Below, one piece after another: positions 26,051 to 37,194 of a stretch of DNA of 64,000 nucleotides (the first letter of the stretch is position 1; every line of letters begins with the position of its first letter). Below the pieces are notes generated by a model. That model saw only the letters and a program-made list of their open reading frames with translations. It did not search any database and was not told the origin of the DNA. Source of the DNA: Alphaproteobacteria bacterium (GTDB taxonomy: Bacteria; Pseudomonadota; Alphaproteobacteria; Micavibrionales; UBA2020). The translations under genes and the position numbers were made by a program. Location of the stretch: positions 186,001 through 250,000 of the forward strand of contig JAICWS010000006.1 of the NCBI GenBank assembly GCA_025934695.1. The letters run 5' to 3'.

Positions 26051-26695
26051 ATGAACAAGTTTCTGCTCTGCGCCGCTGCCATCGCTGGCGTCCTATATGC
26101 CTCATCCGCCTTTGCGGCTGTCGGGCATGTCACCGATCTCATCGGCAGCGCCACCGTCGCACGGCACGGCGCACCGGTCGCACTCAAAAAGGACGATGGA
26201 GTCGAACAGGGCGATGTCATCGAAACGGCGGAGAAATCGCGCGTCAGCATCGAATTCGCCGACAAGACCGACCTGACCGTCGCCGAAAAAGGCAAGCTCA
26301 CGATCAACGAATATATCTACGACCCGAAGAACCCGGCGCATGACAAGTCCGATCTGGGCATCCTGCACACGGCCTTTTCCTACGTCGGCGGGCTGATGGA
26401 CAAGCAGAAAGATCCGAACGTCGCCCTTCACCTCGACTTCGGCAGCATCGGCATCCGCGGCACGAAAATCTTTCGCATCATGCATAACGGCGAATGCTGG
26501 ATCTATGTCGAGCGCGGCCTGATCGATGTCAGCAACAGGGGCGGCGCCGTCCACCTGAAGTCGGGGCAGGGCACGATCATGTCGTCGCAGCAAAAGGCTC
26601 CGGCCGCGGCGCATATCTGGACCGCGAAAGAAATCGCCTTCATCAAGGACCAGGTTGCCGATCCGCGCCTGCACAAGCAGGGCTGGAATCAATAA
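26051..26695 (+). CDS. Exported FecR-domain protein
   Basis: The protein has 214 residues. The signal peptide MNKFLLCAAAIAGVLYASSAFA is cleaved before AVGHV. The FecR domain (about 25-150) shows VEQGDVIETAEKSRVSIEF and GSIGIRGTKIF, the VGIRGT-type turn typical of this family. No membrane anchor or sigma/anti-sigma partner is adjacent, so it is a stand-alone periplasmic FecR-like protein rather than an iron regulator. Its stop abuts the convergent oxidoreductase gene. Upstream 25963-26050 shows no clear promoter. Confidence 0.85.
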   Translation: MNKFLLCAAAIAGVLYASSAFAAVGHVTDLIGSATVARHGAPVALKKDDGVEQGDVIETAEKSRVSIEFADKTDLTVAEKGKLTINEYIYDPKNPAHDKSDLGILHTAFSYVGGLMDKQKDPNVALHLDFGSIGIRGTKIFRIMHNGECWIYVERGLIDVSNRGGAVHLKSGQGTIMSSQQKAPAAAHIWTAKEIAFIKDQVADPRLHKQGWNQ

Positions 26696-28315
26696 TCAAC
26701 GCGACGGTTCGCCGCCGGTAATGATGGGGCCGGCCGGGAAGGGACCGCCCAAGCGGATATCCGTGACCGGCGCGCCGACGCCACTGTTATCGCCGCCCAG
26801 CGGCTCGAGGTTTTTCGTCGCCGGGCCATTGAGCACTTTGCCTTCGGCGTCGAAGCGCGAGCCGTGGCAGGGGCAATCCCAGGTCTTTTCGCCCGAATTC
26901 CATTGCACGATACAGCCAAGGTGCGTGCAGACGGCCGAGCATTTGTGCAGTCCGCCCTGCTCGTCCCGATAGCAGGCGGTTTTCGAAACGCCTTCGCGCA
27001 ATATCGCCCCTTCGCCTGGCATGATGTCGGCAGCATCCGCCATCTCGCCGCGCGAGACCCAGTCGCTGACCATACAGGCCAGCACATTAGCATTTTCGCG
27101 GATATATTCCTTCGCGGCCAGGAGGGACTTGCGCGCGGGGTCATAGATATCCGCCCACATATTGTCGCGGTGGTCGATGAGATCGCGGATGAGGATGCCC
27201 GCGATGGTCCCGTAGGTGATGCCGTTTCCTGAAAAGCCGGTGGCGATATAGACGTTCTTGTCGCCGGGATTGCGCCCGATATAGGCAAGCCGGTCGACGG
27301 GTTCGAGGATCTGTCCCGACCAGCGTTTGTCGACGGCGCCCGCCATCGGGAAATGTTGGCGCGTCCAGGCTTCGAGACGGGTATAACGTTCTTCTGCGTC
27401 GTTGGCCTGTCCGGTTTTATGGTCCTCGCCGCCGACGATGAGGTAATCTGAACCTGCCACTGTCACGGTGCGCACGTAATGGTAGGGCTTCTCCATGTCC
27501 CAGAGCAACATCGGTGGCAACGCGTCTTTTTCCAGCGCGAAGGAAATGGCATAGCTGCGATAGGCGGCCTGCTTGGTATGCATCGTCACCATGTCGTTGA
27601 CCGGCGTATGGGTCGCGACAATGGCGGCGGAAGCATGAACCTTAAGGCCGCTTTCTGTCAGGACTTCGACCGGCATGCCGTCTTTCACTTCTGTCACGCG
27701 CGCATCGCGGAAGATGCGACCACCACGCGCAATGATGGCATCCGCCAGCCCCGCCGCATAGCGTACGGGGTCGAGCATCGCCTGCTGCGGGAATTTCAGG
27801 ACCGGGCCCTGCAGGGCGATACCATCCAGCGGTACGGTGCTGAACACGGTGCGGTCGGCGAAGCCCGCCGCCAGTGCGGCTTCGGCTTCGCGCGTGATGT
27901 CTGCGGCGCGCTCAGGGATCGCGGCTGCGAGGTAGCCGTCGCAGCGCGTGAAGCCGCAGTCGATTTTTTCTTCGCGGATAATAGCCTCGATGCGGTTGAT
28001 TGCGGCCATATGGCTTTCGGCGATGGCCCGCGCCGTAGCGTCGCCAAAATGAAAGGCAAGCTCATAATAACGGTCGTCGAGAATGCCCGTCAGGTGCGCC
28101 GTGCTGCGGCTCGTTTCGCCGGCCAGTACGTCCTGGGCGTCGAGAACGACGACATTGCGGTTTTCCTTCACCAGCAGATAGGCGGCGGTTAAGCCGGCGA
28201 TGCCGCCGCCGATGACGCAGATGTCGGTCACTGCATCGACGGTCAAAGCGGGAATGGGATTGGCGAGGCGTTTTTCAGGCCAGATCGGCGCTGTTTCGGT
28301 GACGCTGCGGGGCAT
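26696..28315 (-). CDS. FAD-dependent oxidoreductase with C-terminal Rieske domain
   Basis: The protein has 539 residues. [17 protein letters not shown] near residue 33 is the FAD-binding GxGxxG fold of the DAO family. [18 protein letters not shown] and a [15 protein letters not shown] segment near 330 are typical of this Rieske-fused class. The C terminus has C-T-H-L-G-C and C-P-C-H-G-S-R-F (481-488), which hold a 2Fe-2S cluster. The start at 28315 is chosen because CAGGAG precedes it by 9 bases; a longer frame reaches 28360. Substrate unknown. No signal peptide. Confidence 0.88.
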   Translation of the reverse strand: MPRSVTETAPIWPEKRLANPIPALTVDAVTDICVIGGGIAGLTAAYLLVKENRNVVVLDAQDVLAGETSRSTAHLTGILDDRYYELAFHFGDATARAIAESHMAAINRIEAIIREEKIDCGFTRCDGYLAAAIPERAADITREAEAALAAGFADRTVFSTVPLDGIALQGPVLKFPQQAMLDPVRYAAGLADAIIARGGRIFRDARVTEVKDGMPVEVLTESGLKVHASAAIVATHTPVNDMVTMHTKQAAYRSYAISFALEKDALPPMLLWDMEKPYHYVRTVTVAGSDYLIVGGEDHKTGQANDAEERYTRLEAWTRQHFPMAGAVDKRWSGQILEPVDRLAYIGRNPGDKNVYIATGFSGNGITYGTIAGILIRDLIDHRDNMWADIYDPARKSLLAAKEYIRENANVLACMVSDWVSRGEMADAADIMPGEGAILREGVSKTACYRDEQGGLHKCSAVCTHLGCIVQWNSGEKTWDCPCHGSRFDAEGKVLNGPATKNLEPLGGDNSGVGAPVTDIRLGGPFPAGPIITGGEPSR

Positions 28316-28402
28316 GGGCGCGGGCTCCTGTGAATATAGCTTCCCGTAAGCCAACATCACCCGAAGTGATTAGTTCACGCGCCTGTTAAGTATCGGAATT
28401 TA

Positions 28403-29407
28403 CTATGCTCCGTGGCGGCCCCACAGCCATGCGGCGCCGCGCACGCCCGAGGAATCGCCATGACGCGCCGGGACAAGCGGTGTCTTAACCTTATCGGAAA
28501 ATACATACTGCTCCCAAGCCGCCGGCACGTCCTTGTAGAGCGAATTCACATTGCTCATCCCGCCGCCGAGGACGATCACATCGGGATCCATGATATCGAT
28601 AACCTGGGCGAGCGCCCGGGCGAGACGGTCGGTATAGCGGGCGAGCGCGGCGATGGCTTTCTTGTCGCCCTCCTGCGCCTGCGCGATGATGTCGTGGGTC
28701 GATATTTCCACGCCATTCACGCGCTTGTAATCGTTCTTGAAGCCGGTGCCGGAAATCCAGGTCTCCAGGCAGCCGCGCCTGCCGCAATAGCACAAGGGGC
28801 CGGGGTATTCGGAAGTGTCCAGCTCGCCGAAGTAATGGTCTTTCAGTTTGTCGGTTACCATCGGCGCGGTTTCGAAATGGCCGAAGTGCGCCGAATTCTC
28901 GCGCAACGCCACGCGCGGATAGGGCAGCGGATTGTGCCCCCATTCGCCGGCAATGCAGTTTATGCCGCGATGCGCCTGCCCCCCGAATGCCACGCCCCCG
29001 CCGCAGCCGGTGCCGATGATCACGGCGAAGACGACATGCTTGCCTGCGCCCGCCCCGTCGGTCGCCTCCGACACGGCGAGGCAGTTGGCGTCGTTTTCCA
29101 TGCGCACTTCGCGCCCCAGTGCCTTGGCCACATCCTTCTGCAGCGGCTGGCCGTTCGTCCAGGTGGAATTGGAATTCTTGACGAGACCCGTTTCCGGCAC
29201 GATAGCGCCCGGAATGCCGATGCCGACGGTGCCTTTCTTCTTCATGATGCGCTCGGCATTCTGCACCAGCTCGACCAGCGTCTTGACCGTGACGATATAA
29301 TCACCGCGCGGCGTGGGAATGCGCTGGCGGTACATCTCCTTGCCGTTGTTCTCGTCGAGGCAGATGATTTCCGTCTTGGTGCCGCCGAAGTCGATGCCGA
29401 TGCGCAT
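28403..29407 (-). CDS. ROK-family sugar kinase, fructokinase-like
   Basis: The 334-residue protein starts [14 protein letters not shown], the phosphate-1 loop of ROK kinases. [13 protein letters not shown] follows, then the catalytic [11 protein letters not shown], and the zinc site GEWGHNPL ... [10 protein letters not shown]. This arrangement is closest to E. coli Mak (fructokinase), but mannose or glucose cannot be excluded. It lies 3 bases downstream of a mannose-6-phosphate-isomerase-like cupin on the same strand, which fits a fructose/mannose phosphate route. Confidence 0.85.
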   Translation of the reverse strand: MRIGIDFGGTKTEIICLDENNGKEMYRQRIPTPRGDYIVTVKTLVELVQNAERIMKKKGTVGIGIPGAIVPETGLVKNSNSTWTNGQPLQKDVAKALGREVRMENDANCLAVSEATDGAGAGKHVVFAVIIGTGCGGGVAFGGQAHRGINCIAGEWGHNPLPYPRVALRENSAHFGHFETAPMVTDKLKDHYFGELDTSEYPGPLCYCGRRGCLETWISGTGFKNDYKRVNGVEISTHDIIAQAQEGDKKAIAALARYTDRLARALAQVIDIMDPDVIVLGGGMSNVNSLYKDVPAAWEQYVFSDKVKTPLVPARHGDSSGVRGAAWLWGRHGA

Positions 29408-29410
29408 TTT

Positions 29411-29887
29411 TTACTTAGCCTTTTTTCCGAGTTCCGCCACGAGTTCCTTGTATATTGCGACGCTGTTTTTCACGCGCGGATCGTCCGAGGTCGCGGTGCC
29501 GCGGCCATACGCGTCGAGGTATCTTGTAATGTCGTCCTCGCGGCACAGGCCGGTCTGGACTTCCTGCACGACGACGTGCTGCTTGCCCAAATTCGCCATG
29601 CAGTGGATGCTGCCCTGCGGCACGCGCACATCCTCGCCCGCCTTGAGCGTCCGGCGCTCGCCGTCGAGCACGACGGTGAGGATGCCCGAGACGACCTTCC
29701 AGTGCTCGCGCCGGTGCTCGTGCGACTGCAGCGAGAGGATCTGGCCGGGATTGACCTGGATTTCCTTGACGCAGCTTTCCTCGCCCGTCTCCTTCACGCC
29801 GACGGCGGTGACGGTATACGATCCCCAGGGACGAATATCCATGTCGCCGACCCTGTATCTTTCGCCCAATGGCTTGTCAGGTTTCAT
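29411..29887 (-). CDS. Cupin, type II mannose-6-phosphate isomerase-like
   Basis: The 158-residue single cupin has RPWGSYTVTAVG, then LSLQSHEHRREHWKVVSG (metal-binding His and Glu) and VRVPQGSIHCMANLG. These match the C-terminal isomerase domain of bifunctional ManC/AlgA proteins, here without the GDP-mannose pyrophosphorylase domain. The start at 29887 leaves a typical N terminus; the longer frame to 29926 is not supported by a ribosome site. The gene is co-transcribed with the ROK kinase. The 164-base gap to the divergent M16 gene should contain both promoters. Confidence 0.75.
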   Translation of the reverse strand: MKPDKPLGERYRVGDMDIRPWGSYTVTAVGVKETGEESCVKEIQVNPGQILSLQSHEHRREHWKVVSGILTVVLDGERRTLKAGEDVRVPQGSIHCMANLGKQHVVVQEVQTGLCREDDITRYLDAYGRGTATSDDPRVKNSVAIYKELVAELGKKAK

Positions 29888-30051
29888 AGCTGCGAACGAC
29901 TCCCAATAACTGACATAGAATAACAAAGAACTTTCAATGGCATAGGGTATAGCTGCGGGGCATATGGATAATGTTTGACGCAGGGGTCGCTTTCCGGTAC
30001 ATTTACATATAGCTTTGTGCCGCCATAACCCTTTGTTATTAAAAGGTAAAG

Positions 30052-32841
30052 ATGGTCGATCGCGATATCCTTCCCAACGGGATCACTTGCCTCTGCGAAG
30101 AGCGGCCAGACAGCGGCTTCGTCATCATGCAGGTCCACATCAACCGCGGCTCGGCGCAGGAGGCCGCGGAAGAACAGGGCCTCACCAACCTGATGCAGGA
30201 AAGCTGTTTCGGCGGCACCACGACGCGCAGCCGCGAACAGATATCCTCCGAAGTCGAATCCCGCGGCGGCGAGGTAGAAGGCCATGTGACTCGCCTGACT
30301 ACGAGTTTTCAAAGCATGGCGCTGACGGCGGACGCCGAAAACACTTTCGCCGTCATGTCGGACGTGCTGCGCCATCCGGCATTCGCGCCGGAAGAAGTCG
30401 AGCGGGCGAAATGCCAGATCGCGCAAATGCTCGTCGCGCAGGAACAGGATCCCGGCGCCCAGGCCTCGCACGCCTTCATGGAAAACGCCTATGCGGGACA
30501 GGGTATCGGCCGTGACACGTCCGGCACGCAGGAACTTCTCGCGTCCTTTACGCCCGCGCAGATCCGGAAAAAGCACGACGAGCTGCTGTCAGATCCGTCC
30601 GGCATCGTGATTTCCTTCGCCGGCGACATCGCCCCGGCCCAAGCCAAGGAACTGGCGCAGAAATATTTCGGCGATATCCCCAAAGGCAATCCCGCGGCCA
30701 AGCCGCAGGCCCAATTCACCGGCGGCGACGTCCGCACGGCGGCCGACACCGACCAGCTTATGCTTCTTATGGGCTTCCCCGCGCCCGGTAGCAAAAGCGA
30801 GGATCGCTTCGCCGCGATGCTGTTCGAGGAAATGGTCGGTGGCGGCATGTCGACGCCGATCTTCCAGGAATTCCGCGAAAAGCGCGGCCTTGTTTACACG
30901 GCGGGCGCGCAATATCGCGGCATCCCCGGCGACGGCACGTTCTTCATCGTCTCGGGCTCGGGCAAGGGAAAAGCGGGCGATATCACGAAAGTCACCTTCG
31001 ACATCCTAGGCAAGGTGGCGCGCGAGGGATTCAGCCAGCAGCAAATGGACCAGGCGCGCGAGCGCATCCTGCGCGCGATGGATGACGCGCAGGAAACGGC
31101 GGAACATTCGGCCGCGTTGAACGCCGCCCAAACCATGGAAAACGGCCACCTCGTCTCCCGCGCCGAGTTCGAGGCGCGTCTGCGCGCTGTGACGAACGAC
31201 GACGTCCGCAATGTCTGCATCGATATGCTTAAAAGCGGAAAATATGCGCTTTCGGCCGTCGGCCCGCTCGATACCTTGCCGCCGCCCGACGAAGTCGCGC
31301 AAATGATGAAGGACGCCGTTTCCGGCGTCGAAGCGCCGGCGCATGCGTCCGCCCCGTCGCTTGCGCCGGCCTTCGCGGTCGCGGCCACCGCGCCGCAGCC
31401 AAAGGCCGGACTGAACCCGAAGATGACGGTGCTGGAAAACGGGCTGAAAATCGTGACCATCGAGCGTCCGGGGCCCATGACCTGCGGCGCCTGGGTCGGC
31501 GTCGGCTCGGACAATGAAACGCCGCATCTTAACGGCGCGACGCATATGAACGAACACATGATGTTCCGCGGCTCGCCACGCTACGCCCCCGGGACGATCA
31601 GCAAGATCGTCGAGGGGGAGTTGGGCGGCCAGCTGAACGCCGAGACGACGAAGGATAAGACGTTTTACTACTTCTTCAGCCTGGCGGCTTCGGCGCTGGA
31701 GAAGATCACCGATATTTGCGGCCAAATGATCTTTTTCGCGAACATCGACGAGAAAGAATATTCGGGCAAGGAAGAGCCGAAGGGCCTCTTGGGCCGTTTC
31801 GCCTCGGCGGTCGGTCGCGCCGTACGGCATGTGACCGGAAAAATGATGAAACGCGCGGGCGAGCGCAATGCGGTGTTCGAGGAGATGCGCATGGGAAAGG
31901 ACGATGTCGTGCGCCGCCTGATCTACCAGCTCGATGCCGCCGCTTATCCCGACCAGCCGCATGGCCGCACTACCATCGGCACCCAGGAAGGGCTGGAAAA
32001 GATCACCGCGAAGGAGCTGCGCGATTACCGCGACGACTTCTACACGCCGAACAACGTCGTCTTCTGCGCCGCCGGTCCCATCAGGCATGAGGATTTCGTG
32101 GCGCTCGTGAAGAAAAAATACGGCGATCTCAAGCCGGGCAAGGTGCCCGACCTGCCCGTGCCCGTGTGGCGCGGCGGCACGGTTTCTTCCGAGGCGCCGA
32201 CCGCCACCGTCTGCAATGTGGCGGTCGCGGCCGAAGGTGTTTCGGCGACGGACCCCGATCTTCCCGCATACCAAGCGCTCTGCACCCTCTTAAGCGACGG
32301 TGATTCTTCGGTTATGCACCGCGAGATCGTCGACCGGCTGGCCCTGTCGCCCCACGCGGAAGCGGGAATGATGACCTACCGCAATGGCGGCAGCTTTCTG
32401 ATGGACGGCATCGTCGCGCCCGAGAACGTGAAGCCCTTCATCAACGAAATGTACAAGCTGTTGCGCGGCGTGGCCGATAACGTGACGGAAGCCGATCTCG
32501 ACAAGGTCAAGGCCGTGATGGAAGCGGAAATCCGCACCGGGCTCGAGACGAACCACGCCATCTGTACCACCATCGCGGCCGGCGTGCAGGCCTTCGGGCG
32601 CATCGTGACGCCGGAGGAAATGTGCGAGGCCGTCCGCAAGCTGACGGTCGCCGACATCCAGCGCGTGGCGCATAAAATTCTGGAATGCAATCCGGCAGCC
32701 TCGATGGTCGTGCCGCCCGGCACCGACCCGAGCCTGCTGCCGACGCAGGAGGAAGTCATCGCCATGCGCGATGGCGCCTATATGCCGCCTGCAGCGATGC
32801 CAAAACCGCCGAGCCCCAGCGTCAGCCCTTCAGCACCCTGA
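30052..32841 (+). CDS. Two-module M16 zinc peptidase with swapped active half
   Basis: The 929-residue protein contains two complete M16 modules joined by an Ala/Pro-rich linker (about 430-462). In the second half THMNEHMMFRG gives the zinc motif His498-xx-Glu501-His502, with the distal Glu in NAVFEEMRM near 609. In the first half the equivalent positions are Asn46-L-M-Gln49-Glu50, so it is catalytically dead. In pitrilysin-type enzymes the active half is normally first. An insertion of about 40 basic residues separates the zinc motif from the distal Glu. No signal peptide is present. AAGG precedes the ATG. The 3' end overlaps trpA by 20 bases. Confidence 0.88.
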   Translation: MVDRDILPNGITCLCEERPDSGFVIMQVHINRGSAQEAAEEQGLTNLMQESCFGGTTTRSREQISSEVESRGGEVEGHVTRLTTSFQSMALTADAENTFAVMSDVLRHPAFAPEEVERAKCQIAQMLVAQEQDPGAQASHAFMENAYAGQGIGRDTSGTQELLASFTPAQIRKKHDELLSDPSGIVISFAGDIAPAQAKELAQKYFGDIPKGNPAAKPQAQFTGGDVRTAADTDQLMLLMGFPAPGSKSEDRFAAMLFEEMVGGGMSTPIFQEFREKRGLVYTAGAQYRGIPGDGTFFIVSGSGKGKAGDITKVTFDILGKVAREGFSQQQMDQARERILRAMDDAQETAEHSAALNAAQTMENGHLVSRAEFEARLRAVTNDDVRNVCIDMLKSGKYALSAVGPLDTLPPPDEVAQMMKDAVSGVEAPAHASAPSLAPAFAVAATAPQPKAGLNPKMTVLENGLKIVTIERPGPMTCGAWVGVGSDNETPHLNGATHMNEHMMFRGSPRYAPGTISKIVEGELGGQLNAETTKDKTFYYFFSLAASALEKITDICGQMIFFANIDEKEYSGKEEPKGLLGRFASAVGRAVRHVTGKMMKRAGERNAVFEEMRMGKDDVVRRLIYQLDAAAYPDQPHGRTTIGTQEGLEKITAKELRDYRDDFYTPNNVVFCAAGPIRHEDFVALVKKKYGDLKPGKVPDLPVPVWRGGTVSSEAPTATVCNVAVAAEGVSATDPDLPAYQALCTLLSDGDSSVMHREIVDRLALSPHAEAGMMTYRNGGSFLMDGIVAPENVKPFINEMYKLLRGVADNVTEADLDKVKAVMEAEIRTGLETNHAICTTIAAGVQAFGRIVTPEEMCEAVRKLTVADIQRVAHKILECNPAASMVVPPGTDPSLLPTQEEVIAMRDGAYMPPAAMPKPPSPSVSPSAP

Positions 32842-33597
32842 CTTTTTCGGCGATCGCATTGGGCGCATTGGCCGGGTTTTCCTCGATCAGCTTGACGAGC
32901 GCGCTGCCCACCACAATGCCGTCGACGCGGCCGCTTAGCTGCTTCACATGTTCCGGCGTGGAAATGCCGAAGCCGACGGCCAGCGGGTTCGACAGGTTCT
33001 GGCGCAGGGCGGCGAGCTTGTCGGAGAGCTGCTGCGGCAGCGTTTCCTGCGCGCCCGTGACGCCCTCGCGTGACACGTAATAGACGAAGCCGGTCGAGCA
33101 GGCATCGATCAGGCGCAGGCGCTGCTCCGACGTGGTGGGCGAGGTCAGGAACACCGTCTCGAAATCGTTCTTGCGCGCGAGGCTGCAATAGGTTTCCGCC
33201 GCTTCCGGCGGCAGATCGACCAGCAGCGCGCCGTTCGCGCCCGCCGCCTTCGCCGCCTTGATGAAGTTTTCGTATCCCATCTTGAAGACGGGATTCACGT
33301 AAGAGAAGAGGCAGATGGGCATCGTCACGCTGCGCGCGCGCAGGCGTTTGACGAGATCAAGAACGCCCTTGAGCGTCGTGCCTGCGGAGAGCGACCGTTC
33401 CGCCGCGCGCTGAACGGTGACGCCGTCGGCGACCGGGTCGGAGAAAGGGACGCCCAGTTCCAGCAGGTCTGCGCCCGCGCGTTCCAGTCTGGCGATGATT
33501 TCTTCCGAGGTCGCCATGTTCGGATCGCCCGCGATGACGAAGGGGATAAAGGCGGAGCGTTTTTCTTCGCGCGCCCGCTGTAATGCCTGGCGGAGGT

Positions 33598-33601
<4 letters not shown>
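32822..33601 (-). CDS. trpA: Tryptophan synthase alpha chain
   Basis: The 259-residue TIM barrel releases indole from indole-3-glycerol phosphate for TrpB. FVIAGDPN, catalytic Glu in [16 protein letters not shown] with its Asp partner, and a C-terminal phosphate-binding GFGISTPEH are present. The start overlaps the trpB stop by four bases. It is the last gene of the operon and overlaps the convergent M16 gene. Confidence 0.97.
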
Positions 33602-34809
<1,208 letters not shown>

Positions 34810-34811
34810 GT

Positions 34812-35432
34812 TTAACTCCTCCCCAGTGCGCCGAACAGCGCGTCGAGTTTCGCCTTGTCCTTGATGCCGGGTTCCGATTCCACGCCGCTCGACAGGTCGG
34901 CCGCGAAAGGATTGACTTCGGCTTCCGCTGTCCTGATGTTTTCGGCGCTAATGCCGCCCGCCAGGATGAGCGGCAGGCCGAAGCGCGCTGCCTTCTTTGC
35001 AAGCCCCCAGTCGAAGGTCTCGCCCGTCCCGCCGTACTGCCCGCGCGCGCCGGAATCGAGAAGGGCGTAATCCACGATGTTCCGGTAATCGCCGATCGCG
35101 TTCAGGTCGTTCTCCGACAGCGGGCGGAAGGCCTTGATGATGATGCCGTCAAAATCCTCGCGCAGGCGCTCGCAGTCCTCCGGCGTTTCATCGCCGTGAA
35201 GCTGGATGCCTTTCAGCCCCGCCTGCTGCGCGATGGAAGGCGCCGCGAACATCTGGTTCACGAAGACGCCGACCGCCTGCGTCTTTAGCCCTGCGATAAT
35301 GCCTGCCGCCGCTTCCGGCGCGATATAGCGTTTCGATTTCGGATAAAAGATGAAACCCAGCGCCCAGGCGCCTAGTTCCTGTGCGCGCTGCGCGTCTTCC
35401 GCACGCGTCAGGCCGCAAATCTTCACGCGCAT
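34812..35432 (-). CDS. trpF: Phosphoribosylanthranilate isomerase
   Basis: The 206-residue TIM barrel starts [14 protein letters not shown], where the Cys is the general base. [27 protein letters not shown] and [10 protein letters not shown] complete the signature. It overlaps trpC by 10 bases, which indicates coupled translation. Confidence 0.97.
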   Translation of the reverse strand: MRVKICGLTRAEDAQRAQELGAWALGFIFYPKSKRYIAPEAAAGIIAGLKTQAVGVFVNQMFAAPSIAQQAGLKGIQLHGDETPEDCERLREDFDGIIIKAFRPLSENDLNAIGDYRNIVDYALLDSGARGQYGGTGETFDWGLAKKAARFGLPLILAGGISAENIRTAEAEVNPFAADLSSGVESEPGIKDKAKLDALFGALGRS

Positions 35433-36214
35433 AGCTGGCCTCTCAGCTCTTTAAGCGCCGCGCCGGGGTCGTCGCGCCGCATGAAATGGGTGCCCATCAA
35501 AAAGCCGTCGTATCCCAGGGTGCGCATGGCGCGCAGGTCGTCGGCGGTCGACAGGCCGCTCTCGCAGATAAAGACCGATCCCTTTGGCTTGCGCGCCGCC
35601 AGGCTGCGCCCGATATTGAGATCGGTCCTGAGAGTCTTGAGGTTGCGGTTGTTGACGCCGATGAAATCGGCCTTCATTTGCAGTGCGCTATCCAGTTCCT
35701 CTTCGCTGTGCACTTCGACCAGCGGCGCGAGACCCAGTGAGGTTGCCGCCTGGAGCAGGTCGCGCGTCAGCACATCGTCTGTCATGGCGACGATCAGCAG
35801 GATCGCGTCGGCGCCATGGGCCTTTGCTTCCAATAGCTGATAGGGGTCGACCATAAAATCCTTGCGCAGCAGCAGCGCCTCCGGATGTTTTTTCCGCACC
35901 GCTTCGAGATAGGCGAGATCGCCCTTGAAATAGGAAGGCTCAGTCAGGATCGACAGCATCCGCGCGCCCGAGCGCAGATATCCGTCCGCGATTGGGACGG
36001 GATTTACGGCGGCATGGATATCGCCTTCTGACGGGCTCGCGAACTTGATTTCCGCGATGATATTGTAATCGTCGGCGGCGAATGCAGCCTTCACATTATG
36101 CGGCTTGCGGCCGAACAGCGGCGCATTCTCGAGCGCGGAGGCCGGCTGGTTCCGTTTTGCCTCGGCCACGCGTTCCTGCGTCATCGCGTATATTTTCTTC
36201 AGGAACGAACTCAT
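35423..36214 (-). CDS. trpC: Indole-3-glycerol phosphate synthase
   Basis: The 263-residue barrel carries IIAEIKFASPSEGDI (catalytic Lys), LTEPSYFKGDLAYL, LLRKDFMVDPYQL and a FIGVNNRNLKT segment. The ATG at 36214 overlaps the trpD stop by ATGA; a longer open frame upstream belongs to trpD sequence. It is separate from trpF, unlike the fused enterobacterial enzyme. Confidence 0.97.
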   Translation of the reverse strand: MSSFLKKIYAMTQERVAEAKRNQPASALENAPLFGRKPHNVKAAFAADDYNIIAEIKFASPSEGDIHAAVNPVPIADGYLRSGARMLSILTEPSYFKGDLAYLEAVRKKHPEALLLRKDFMVDPYQLLEAKAHGADAILLIVAMTDDVLTRDLLQAATSLGLAPLVEVHSEEELDSALQMKADFIGVNNRNLKTLRTDLNIGRSLAARKPKGSVFICESGLSTADDLRAMRTLGYDGFLMGTHFMRRDDPGAALKELRGQLCA

Positions 36215-37194
36215 CCGGATTTCATGTCCTTCAGCTTCTTCAGCGCGAGGCCGTCGGCGATAATCTGCCGCGCGCGCGCGACACCGGCCTTGAAGTCTGC
36301 ATCCTTGCCGGCCGTGATGAAAGCGGCGGCGGCGTTCAGGCTGACAATATCGCCGGCAGGCACTTCGGTGCCTGAAAAGACGGCATGGATAATAGCGGCG
36401 TTCTGTTCCGCCGATCCGCCCTGGAGCTTCTCGAGGGCCACGGTCACGAGGCCCGCGTCCTCGGGGCAGAGCACGATTTCTTCCGTCTTGCCGTCTTTCA
36501 AATGCAGGATGCGCGTGAGGTCGCTCAAAGAAATTTCGTCGAGCCCGTCTTCGGCGTGCACCACCATCATGTCCTGGCGGCCGAGACGCTTGCCCGCGTC
36601 CGCCACGGCATCCTGGAAGCCATAAACGCCCATCACCTGGCGCGGCGTGCGCGCCGGGTTGCACAGGGGGCCCAGCAGGTTCAGGAAGGTGGGCCGGCCC
36701 AATGCGCGGCGCACCGGCGCTAGGCTGGCCAGGGCCGGGTGGAAGGCGGGGGCTGACACGAAGCAGAGGTTATGCTTCTGGTGCTGCATCTTCGCCATCG
36801 CCGCATTCGTCGCGACGGGGATTTTAAGGGCGGCCAGAACATCGCTCGAGCCGCTGACGCCGGAAACAGCGCGGTTGCCATGCTTGATAACTGACACCCC
36901 GCCCGCCGCCACGACGAAAGCGACGGCGGTCGAAATGTTGAAGGTTTTGACGTTGTTTTTTGTCTTGTCGCCGCCCGTGCCGCAGACGTCGATGCCTTTG
37001 AGGTCGAGCGGCAAGGCCCGGTGCATCATCGCCTTGGCGCAGGCGGCCAGCATTTCGCCGGTGATCTCTTCGTCCTTCACGTTCTGCAGCATCTTCGCCT
37101 TGGCATCCGCGGGGAATGCCTCATCGCAGAGTTTGCTCATCAATTCCGACCAGTGCTTGTCGACTTCGTCGCCGTGGCTGAGCTTGTGTTTCAT
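36211..37194 (-). CDS. trpD: Anthranilate phosphoribosyltransferase
   Basis: The 327-residue protein has DVCGTGGDKTKNNVKTFNIS, the PRPP loop, followed by KHGNRAVSGVSGSSDVL and NLLGPLCNPA. It is not fused to a glutamine amidotransferase, which is instead joined to TrpE here. It overlaps trpEG by four bases and trpC by four bases. Confidence 0.96.
   Translation of the reverse strand: MKHKLSHGDEVDKHWSELMSKLCDEAFPADAKAKMLQNVKDEEITGEMLAACAKAMMHRALPLDLKGIDVCGTGGDKTKNNVKTFNISTAVAFVVAAGGVSVIKHGNRAVSGVSGSSDVLAALKIPVATNAAMAKMQHQKHNLCFVSAPAFHPALASLAPVRRALGRPTFLNLLGPLCNPARTPRQVMGVYGFQDAVADAGKRLGRQDMMVVHAEDGLDEISLSDLTRILHLKDGKTEEIVLCPEDAGLVTVALEKLQGGSAEQNAAIIHAVFSGTEVPAGDIVSLNAAAAFITAGKDADFKAGVARARQIIADGLALKKLKDMKSG

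Noticed and set aside
26051..26695. FecR-type iron regulation
   Set aside because: The FecR domain is in a periplasmic protein without the cytoplasmic segment, sigma factor or TonB receptor needed for that pathway.
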